Of a stretch of DNA of 52,111 nt, positions 45,851 through 52,111 are shown piece after piece (position 1 is the stretch's first letter; every line of letters begins with the position of its first letter). The notes below the pieces were generated by a model, which was not told the origin of the DNA, ran no database searches, and worked only from the letters and a program-made list of their open reading frames with translations. Source of the DNA: Dentipellis sp. KUC8613 (lineage: Eukaryota; Basidiomycota; Agaricomycetes; Russulales; Hericiaceae). The position numbers were made by a program, and so were the translations under genes. The stretch lies in assembly GCA_002286715.1 (NCBI GenBank), contig NSJX01000103.1, positions 1-52,111 of the forward strand, in the 5' to 3' direction.

Positions 45851-47079
45851 CTACGTCGGGACGTCATCCCTCGGGATGAGCAGCAGCTCCACAAGCCACC
45901 CCTTGACCAGGCCAATACCATCGACCTCAAACGGCCTCACCCTCGGCTCAGTCCTCAAATCTTCAAACAACCCAGGCCCACCGGCCACCTGCGGGTCCCG
46001 CATGCCCGCCCACAGCTGCCTGAGCGTCGTCTCGGGCGGCACGACGCGCAGGCGGCCCTTATGCGTCTCCGCAAGAATGACGCCGTCCTGCTCGTGCCGC
46101 ACGGCCTCCCGGATCGCCTCGCGCACGATCGGCTGGGGCATCCCGCTCATCGCGAGGCTCGTCGCGAAGCCCTTCAGCATGCCGCTGACGTGCGCGCCGA
46201 TGCCCGGCTCGGGCGCGTCCTCCGCGATCTCGGTGCGCCCCGCGAACGGGTTCCCGTTGAGCGTGGGGTCCGGGAAGTTCGGCGCGCGCACGCTGAAGGG
46301 CACGACGAGCGGCGTGTCGAGCGGGTCCGTGCGGCATGCGCGCTCGTCGTCCGAGGCGAAGTGCACGGTCGGGAGCGAGGCGGGGTCGATGTGCGGCGGG
46401 GCGTCGGGTGGGTAGGGGAAAGACGAGCGGTACGCCTGCTGCAGGATGATCCCGCGGTGCTGGAGGCCCGCGAGTCAGTCGTTGAAAGAGGCTGAAGGAT
46501 GAAAGATATAGACGAACGTCCAGGGCGCGTATCAGGTCTGCCTTCTGGTGCACCTTGCTCCCGGGCGGCACCTTGAGTGCCTTTTCGATATCCTCGAGCA
46601 CCTGCTTCTCATCCGGGGTCAACGCATTCCCAATCTGCTCCCACAGCACCTTGAACTTCTCGTACTCGGCACGCGCTTCCTCATAGCGGGCGAAGTTGTA
46701 CAGCAACTTCGCGCGACGGAAGAGACACTTGGCCGTCAGCGCGGCATCGGAGTCCGGCAGTGTGTACAGGGCCGACAGCGCGGTCTCCGTGTCGTGCAAC
46801 GCGTCGTAGATGTCGCCCCAGCGCAGGTAGCTCTGTGCGCGGTTTGACAGGAGCTGTCGCTTCGTCTCTACCGGAGTATCTTCAGGAGCAGTCTCCAGGG
46901 CTTGCGTGGATAGCTGAAGCCGCGCGCGGGGGAGAAAGGTCAATTGCCTAACAGGGGCAGGGATCGACCGCTGTGCAGGAATTGCCATTTACCTCTATCG
47001 CGGCTTTGAATTCGCCTCTGCCATACGCCTCGTTCGCTCTCTCCTTCAGGGCTGCGACACCGAGCGGTGCGACAGACAT
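45851..47079 (-). CDS. TPR-repeat protein
   Basis: A 363-aa protein in three exons (47079-46993, 46913-46518, 46459-45851). The N-terminal third has tetratricopeptide helices: LKERANEAYGRGEFKAAIE, TKRQLLSNRAQSYLRWGDIY, AKCLFRRAKLLYNFARYEEA. The C-terminal 200 residues form an uncharacterised domain with HRGIILQQAYRSSFPYPPD, DTPLVVPFSVRAPNFPDP, EQDGVILAETHKGRLRVVPP, GPGLFEDLRTEPRVRPFEVD and the end ELLLIPRDDVPT. The start is MSVAPLGVAALKER; an in-frame upstream ATG at 47142 is less likely. A paralogue of the C-terminal domain lies just upstream at 47548-48153. TPRs suggest a chaperone-linked or scaffold role, but nothing specific can be assigned. Confidence 0.82.
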
Positions 47080-47547
47080 GCTGGCGCAGGGATTATTGAT
47101 CGAGAAAGGTTCAAGTGAGTTGAAGGGGCTGAGGAAAGTCACCGCAACAGGGGCTCGTGCCAGGAAGGACTTATCCGGTCGATTGAACCCCCGACCATCT
47201 CCGCGGCAGGCCAGATGCCTTCTGGGTCCGGCGTAGGTATCCGGCTGATATTCGTTGAAAGCAAACTAGAGTCTAGATGCGTGGAGCGAGTGGAATGCCG
47301 CATGGTCCAGTACCGGTAGCGGGACACCATCGCCGTGAGTACTTCGAGCATTTACCACTGATTTCATTTCTGTTACAGCACACATAATTCCAATTGCAAG
47401 TCAGCATGATACACGAGCAGAAACCGACGACACCATTTCGCTAGAAACTACCCTTCCAAAGCGCTCATCACCCAATCGATTTTCTTAATACTGAACGCGC
47501 AAACAATGCATCAGCTGGGACACTCTAAATGATTTCAGTCCCACTTA
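47080..47547. other. Spacer between TPR paralogues
   Basis: 468 bp between the TPR gene start and the stop of its truncated paralogue. No further gene is seen. Confidence 0.5.
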
Positions 47548-48153
47548 CTACGCAGGAACATCGTCCTTCGGAATCACCAGGATCTCCACAAACCACCCAT
47601 TAAACAGCGCAATCCCGTCACTCTCGAACGGCCTCGGCCTGGGCTTTGTCCTCACGTCCTCGAACAACCCAGGTCCATCAGGTCCTTGCGGAATCCGTGC
47701 CCGCGCCCACAGCTGCCCGACGGTCGTCGAGCGCGGGATGACGCGCAGGCGGCCTTTGTACGTCATCGCCAGAATCACGCCCTCGTCTTCATGCCGCGCA
47801 CACTCCCAGTACACCTGCCGCGTCTGCTCGCGGGATATACCCATCGTCGCGGCCATCCACGGGTAGCTCTTGAACGTGTCGACGATGTGCTCCCCGATGG
47901 CGACAGTCGAGGTTTCTGATATCTCGACGCGCGAGGAGAATTCGGCGCCGTCGCGCGCGGGGTCGCGGAAGCTGGGGGCGCAGATCGTGAAGGGTATGAC
48001 GAGCGGCGTGTTCAGGGGGTCCGAGGGCGACGCACGCCCGTCTTCGGTGTCGAAATGGACGACCTCGAGCGAGGCGAGGTCGACGTCGGGCGGAGGGTTG
48101 GGCGGGTAGGGAAAGTTCGGGCGGAAGTCCTGTGGGAGGATAATTCCTCGATG
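47548..48153 (-). pseudogene. Truncated TPR-protein paralogue (last exon only)
   Basis: A 606-nt open exon aligns with the last exon of the gene at 45851-47079: HRGIILPQDFRPNFPYPP, NTPLVIPFTICAPSFRDP, EDEGVILAMTYKGRLRVIP, GPGLFEDVRTKPRPRPFESD and ILVIPKDDVPA-stop. It begins at a good acceptor (GAACAG/CATCGAGG, 48155-48154), the same boundary as in the intact copy. There is no stop or frameshift in 201 codons, so the loss of 5' exons looks recent or the exon is still used. Within 35 bp upstream of the acceptor the sequence changes to the inverted-repeat element that starts near 48189. No TPR exon lies between there and the window end. Confidence 0.85.
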
Positions 48154-48188
48154 CTGTTCGCGGATCGGGAACGTTAGATTCTCATCCT

Positions 48189-48574
48189 GGCCGGCCAGTG
48201 ACTGCAGTCATGGCCTGGACAATGGCCGGCCATGGCCACAATGACATAAGCGGTCATGACCGGTCACAAAAAAAAACATGACCGGTCACAAAAAAAAACA
48301 TGACCGGTCACAAAAAAAAACATGAAAATTCTTGTGACCGGTCAGTGGCCGGTTCGTGGCCATTGTTCTTGGCTCCCAGTCCTGTGTCAGACTTAAATAG
48401 AGCACAGGCGGAAGGTCAATCATCGTCGCCCTCGTCCCCTTTTGGGCGCCCGGTGTCATCGTGTCCTATTGAGGATCACTTTGGCGCTTTCTCCTTTCTT
48501 GGTTCTCCGCGCTTAACTCGTTTGTCAGATATCTCTTTCTTTTTATGTCTTGAAGGCTACTGATTGCGCGTGTG
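48189..48574 (+). repeat. Left arm of a long inverted repeat
   Basis: Begins CTGGCCGGCCAGTG and holds three tandem 22-nt units (48255-48320, each CATGACCGGTCAC followed by nine A) built on the palindrome TGACCGGTCA. It continues with GAAAATTCTTGTGACCGG, GTGGCCATTGTTCTTGGC, the TATA-like CTTAAATAGAG (about 48392), TTTTGGGCGCCCGGT and TGAAGGCTACTGATTGCGCG. The same series in the same order is found on the minus strand at 52111-51824. It is probably the terminal region of a transposable element. Confidence 0.75.
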
Positions 48575-48579
48575 CTCAT

Positions 48580-48850
48580 CGACATCGCCCGCCTCTCCGC
48601 CTCCCTGCCACTCCCGCCCCGCCTCTGCCGTCATGTGTCACTCCCGCCGCGCTTTGCCGCCACTCCCGCCGCGCCTTCTCGTCGCCACTCCGCTGTCACG
48701 CGTCACTCCCGCCGCGCCCTTTGCCGCCATGCCCGCCGCGCCTTCTCGTCGCCACTCCGCTGTCACATGTCACGCCCGCCGCGCCTTCGCCGCCACGTCT
48801 GCCACGCCTTCGCCGCCACGCCCGCCGTGCCTCGCTCCCTCTCGCCAATC
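48580..48850. repeat. GC-rich tandem repeat, about 67-bp period
   Basis: Units sharing CCCGCCGCGCCTTCTCGTCG then CCACTCCGCTGTCAC start at 48665 and 48732, with degenerate copies on both sides. The open frames in it are products of the repeat composition and are not called as genes. Confidence 0.7.
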
Positions 48851-49319
48851 AAACAACATGCTAGACTCACTTCAGCCTTTGTTGTCAACACTTACAGACA
48901 ATCCACTGATCGCCTCTGTCATGAATATGCGAACCTTCCTATTGTTCTTTCGTGTGGTCGCTCTGTTGGAATTTGATATTCGTTCATCTTATTTTCCTCA
49001 GGAGGTACATCAGGAAAAGCCGATTGTAATATATCAAGATATTATGTCAGAAATCCATCTATTATAGCTGAAATAGAGCATGTAGATCATATAGAGCTAA
49101 TGTGGACCCCCCCTATTACGTGCTCTACCGTAGATCCCTATAGATGCCGCATCAAGAGCCCGTAGCAGCTTATAGCAGCCTTTCACCTACTATAGTGTGT
49201 GGTAGATGTCGTTTTTTAAGGCCACACTATAGTAATTTTGGGCCCCTTCACTATGTTCACACTTGTAATCATGTTTTATTGTATTTCTATCTACTTTTTT
49301 AATATACAAAGAGGTATGG

Positions 49320-49620
49320 GGGCGCGAGAGATGCACGAGGCACACGACAGGGGCACAAGGGGTGCAGAGAGGCGCACTGGGGGCGAGACGAGGCACTCGA
49401 GAGGCACACTGGGGGCGAGACGAGGGCAAGACAGCGTGGCGCGAGAGGCGTGCGAGGGGCACAAGGCGTGCGAGAGGCGTGCAGGGGGTGAGACAAGGGC
49501 GAGGGCGCGCGAGGGGCGCGAGAGGGGTGCGAGAGAAGGGCGCGAGGTGGGCGACGGGCGCGCGACACGAGGGCGAGGGTGCGAGAGGCACGCTGGGGGC
49601 GAGACGAGGGCCACCAGACC
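49320..49620. repeat. Purine-rich minisatellite
   Basis: Degenerate repeats of GAGAGGCGCGAGGGGC-like units. The core CTGGGGGCGAGACGAGG appears near 49377, 49410 and 49587. Long open frames on both strands are due to the repeat, not to a gene. Confidence 0.65.
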
Positions 49621-49856
49621 CAGTAGACCCTTTATAATGTCTACTGGCTGTTGCCATGTGCAGCATTGCAAAAGTCCCGGCAACAGCCAAGCCTCTGTTG
49701 CCGTAGCCTTTACAATGCGCGCACAGCGGGCACATTGTAATGCGCACACAAATGCTCACATGACCACTTACAGGGTCTCAACATACAAAATAAAATAAAA
49801 CATACGGCAAGCAGCAGCCACCGCTGCTGCTGCCGCCGCTGCCGCTGCTCGATCAC

Positions 49857-50645
49857 TGTCAAGGATTGCTCCTTATCTCATCGCTTTCCTCGACTCCTTC
49901 CGACGAGCACCGAGCACTGAGCACCGAGACCAAGCACCAAACCCGTGACCGAGCACCAACACCGACACCGACGTTTCCCATTCTCTTCACCGATGTTTCC
50001 GAGATTTCGGACCGACGTCTTGGTCTGCTGACTAAGCAACTCGGACCGAGGACCCTAGACCGAGGACCGATGTCTCAGTCGAATCCCTTGGCTCCTCGGA
50101 GCTCCTCAGACCGAGGAGAACACCGATGACGCCTTTTCGGTGCTACCGAGCACCGACGTTTTCGAGGTTTCAGACCGACGTCTCGGTCCGATGACCAAGC
50201 GGCATAGACCGAGATCTTAGCTCCTCGGACCGAGGAGAGACGTCCTCGGTCGCTCGGTATTGACTTAGCGGTCGCACATCGTCTCGGAAGTCGTTGGTCT
50301 CTCTTCCCTTTATCTGATCTGATCTGTTACTATTTATCACATGTTTCCCCAAGTCCCTAGACCTCGTTGTACCACTCCCCGAAGCCCCTCCGTCCTGCTA
50401 CTGATTATCTACGATAACCTGATTTCCCCCGGTGTTCCCCGTACAGTGTATATACCCTCGCGCCCTCGTCCATAGTTCCTTAGACTGTCAATCTTGTCTG
50501 TATCGTACTGTACCTGGAATACCAGCTGCACTGCGCTCTGCATATCGCCGGCACTCTCGCTCAACTCTCTATCTCTCATCTCGCTTGCCTTGTCACCGGT
50601 GGTGACTTGGGTGGTTGTTTCATCGGTTCTAGGCCAGTCTTGACA
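49857..50645 (+). mobile_element. Solo LTR of an LTR retrotransposon
   Basis: 789 bp with 7-bp inverted ends (TGTCAAG...CTTGACA) and a perfect 5-bp target duplication, ATCAC, at 49852-49856 and 50646-50650. It is the opposite-strand relative of 213-1035. A TATA-like GTATATACC lies near 50451 and, with the TG..CA ends, sets the orientation. It has landed in a GC-rich CCGCTGCCGC tract and no internal retrotransposon sequence remains. Confidence 0.93.
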
Positions 50646-50650
50646 ATCAC

Positions 50651-51250
50651 CGCCCACCTGCCGCCGCTCGCTTCTGTGCCGCTGCTCATCCTCCCTGCCG
50701 CCTGCACGTGCGCACCCCGCCACTGCATGCAATTCCCACCGCCGCCACCCGCCCCCGCCATTTGCTTCTGTGCTCACGCGTGCACACGCCCGCCGTTGCT
50801 CGTCCTCTCATCTGCACGTGCGCACGCCATCACCGCATGCACCACCACATCCCCTCGTCCCGCCGCCTCTGCCTGCATATGCGCACCGCCGCTGGTCCTT
50901 TCCCTCGTGCACGCCAACGCCGCTGCCCCTGCGCGCGCGAGCGACACTCACCCCTGCAGCCGGGCCCATGCCCACCAGCACTGTACCGCCACTGACATAC
51001 GGTTGTGGGGGACCCTACCTGTGAGCGCCACCCGCCCGGGCCACACCACCTCCTCCCCCGGCATGCACGGCACCACTCGTGTTACCCAGCACTGCGGCTG
51101 CAGCCCCACGCGCCGGCAACCTGCTAGTGCAGCAGCACACAAGCCACCGCACCTGCTGTACGCGACGATGGCTGCTCACACCCGCATGGTTGCTAGCATG
51201 CACACGCGACATCCACAGATGCCATGTGTCCATGTCGGCATCCATGCGCA
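50651..51250. repeat. GC-rich imperfect tandem repeat, about 111-bp period
   Basis: CTGCACGTGCGCACCCCGCC at about 50702 recurs as CTGCACGTGCGCACGCCATC at about 50812. The pattern GCTCRTCCT..CTGC precedes each. Later copies decay. No gene is called. The 219-codon plus frame here follows the repeat composition. Confidence 0.55.
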
Positions 51251-51294
51251 CGCTCCCATAGTATAGGGCTATTAGTCATGATCTACTGACTGAT

Positions 51295-51352
51295 TTCCGA
51301 GTTCTACAGGTAGTAACCATAGCTCTACGGGTAGCAACCATAGCTCTACCAT
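51295..51352. repeat. Short tandem duplication, 20-bp unit
   Basis: GGTAGTAACCATAGCTCTAC is followed at once by a near copy, GGTAGCAACCATAGCTCTAC, offset by one extra G. Confidence 0.8.
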
Positions 51353-51823
51353 AGATGTAGATTGGGCCGTCTCTAGTAGATTGCCGATCTGCCGGAGCCC
51401 AATGATGCGTTTTCCTGATGGCCAGTCATCAACACAAGAACAGAGGAATACACCGTGTTCTAGAGGGCCGGGTAGGCCACTACACAGACAGAGGGCAGGG
51501 AACAAGATGGTAAGAGAGCTCGTACTTATGTAGAGAAGGTGTGTGGCTGGACAGTGTTTGTGTCTGGACATCAGCGGGAGATGGGCGCAAGGGTGTAGAG
51601 GAGCTTGGATGTGGAGGCAAAAGAGACGGAAAAAAGGAGGGGTACTGTGGTATAAGAAGGAAGTCTTGAGAAGTGAGAAGTCAACAGAGGAGTCGACCTC
51701 GAAGCTAGATCAGTATCCTGTGGTTAGAATTTCAACATCGAAGAGAGCGACATCATCGTACCTTGGGGCAGAAATCAACTTGGAGCTCCAGGCTCGAAGT
51801 CAAAGTAATCAAACCAAATCCTA

Positions 51824-52111
51824 CACACGCGTCATTAGCAGCCTTCAAAGCATCCAAACGAAACATGACAATGCACCTAAGTCTAAATGAGGGAATCCAA
51901 GACAGGCAAAGACGAAGAAGGATCCCCCACAGTGAGGCCACATAGAGACCGGGCACCCAGAAGGGACGGGGCGACACTAACTGAGCATCCACCCGCACTC
52001 TATTTAAGCCCTGGCATGGACCGCAAGCCGAGGACAATGGCCACGCACAGGCCACGGAGCGGCCAAGAAAATTATCGAAAATTTTTGTGGCCGGCCACTG
52101 GCCGGCCAGTG
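51824..52111 (-). repeat. Right arm of a long inverted repeat
   Basis: Read on the minus strand from the window edge, it begins with the 16-nt palindrome CACTGGCCGGCCAGTG. It then shows GTGGCCGGCCACAAAAATTTTC, CGTGGCCATTGTCCTCGGC, GCTTAAATAGAG (about 52005), CTTCTGGGTGCCCGGT, and TGAAGGCTGCTAATGACGCG at about 51847. These correspond in order to the left arm at 48189-48574. The arm may end exactly at, or continue past, the window edge. An open minus-strand stretch at 52055-51753 begins inside it. Confidence 0.75.

Noticed and set aside
47165..47215. tRNA-like GGTCGATTGAACC segment
   Set aside because: The possible T stem leaves a 10-nt loop, and no acceptor, D or anticodon arm can be fitted around it.
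48250..48325. CRISPR-like array of 22-nt repeats
   Set aside because: There are no unique spacers between units; they abut with A-runs. The organism is eukaryotic. It is a simple tandem repeat.
48550..49067. Open frames encoding Pro/Arg/His-rich proteins
   Set aside because: They come from the 67-bp GC-rich tandem repeat, and all frames are open for long stretches.
49190..49800. Long open frames on both strands (186 and 189 codons)
   Set aside because: They lie across the purine-rich minisatellite, with repeated peptide patterns such as RGAREG in one strand and SRAPRAP in the other. No gene-like composition.
213..50645. The two inverted LTRs as ends of one giant mobile element
   Set aside because: Each LTR has its own 5-bp target duplication (CCCTC and ATCAC), so they are separate insertions. 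The DNA between them is ordinary gene space.
50607..51266. 219-codon plus-strand frame
   Set aside because: It starts in the end of the solo LTR and runs through imperfect 111-bp repeats; Ala/His/Cys/Pro-rich by composition only.

Overview
This window is nuclear DNA from a filamentous basidiomycete, most likely an Agaricomycete. The genes are split by many short introns of roughly 45-70 nt with GT..AG borders and CTRAY branch sites. The products (a PL4 rhamnogalacturonan lyase, an Sfp1-type split zinc finger protein, an AreA/DUF3295 protein, a ULD-type ubiquitin-like protein) are fungal types. I traced splice junctions by hand and checked that summed exon lengths give an open frame wherever I list exons. 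No homology search was run.

Layout, left to right. 1-1640: repeat DNA interrupted by a solo LTR (213-1035, minus). 1960-3640: an unrecognised intron-rich coding-like stretch (minus). 3970-4070: tRNA-Pro(TGG) with a 29-nt intron (minus). 4266-6828: mitochondrial ABC exporter ATM1 (minus). 7139-10409: secreted PL4 lyase in 25 exons (minus). 11726-12798: SFP1-like regulator (plus). 12799-19164: a 6.4-kb stretch with no gene I can support. 19165-21620: AreA-like/DUF3295 protein (plus). 22621-25391 and 25780-28521: two tandem acid sphingomyelinase paralogues (minus). 29076-31815: leucine-rich-repeat protein (minus). 32172-33506: glucosamine-6-phosphate deaminase (minus). 34060-34641: ribosomal protein eS10 (minus). 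35430-36170: two small gene-fragment pseudogenes. 36555-40156: hydantoinase/oxoprolinase-DUF917 fusion (plus). 40386-41883: ubiquitin-like-domain protein (minus). 42502-44496: galactokinase (minus). 45851-47079: TPR protein (minus). 47548-48153: the 3' exon of a paralogue of that TPR gene. 48189-52111: repeat-rich DNA bounded by long inverted repeats and holding a second solo LTR (49857-50645, plus).

Most genes are housekeeping or nutritional: Fe-S cluster export, translation, amino-sugar and galactose catabolism, pectin degradation, sphingolipid hydrolysis and nutrient signalling. There is no obvious biosynthetic cluster or defence island. The most unusual points are: (1) a 7-nt micro-exon, present in both sphingomyelinase paralogues, that encodes the core of the catalytic GNHD motif; (2) a relic of exon 2 plus intron 2 of that gene, about 10 kb away in inverted orientation; (3) two solo LTRs with perfect 5-bp target duplications; (4) a 3.9-kb inverted-repeat structure with GGCCGG/ACCGGT palindromes that sits 35 bp from the last exon of a truncated TPR paralogue, which predicts the missing exons lie just past the right edge of the window.
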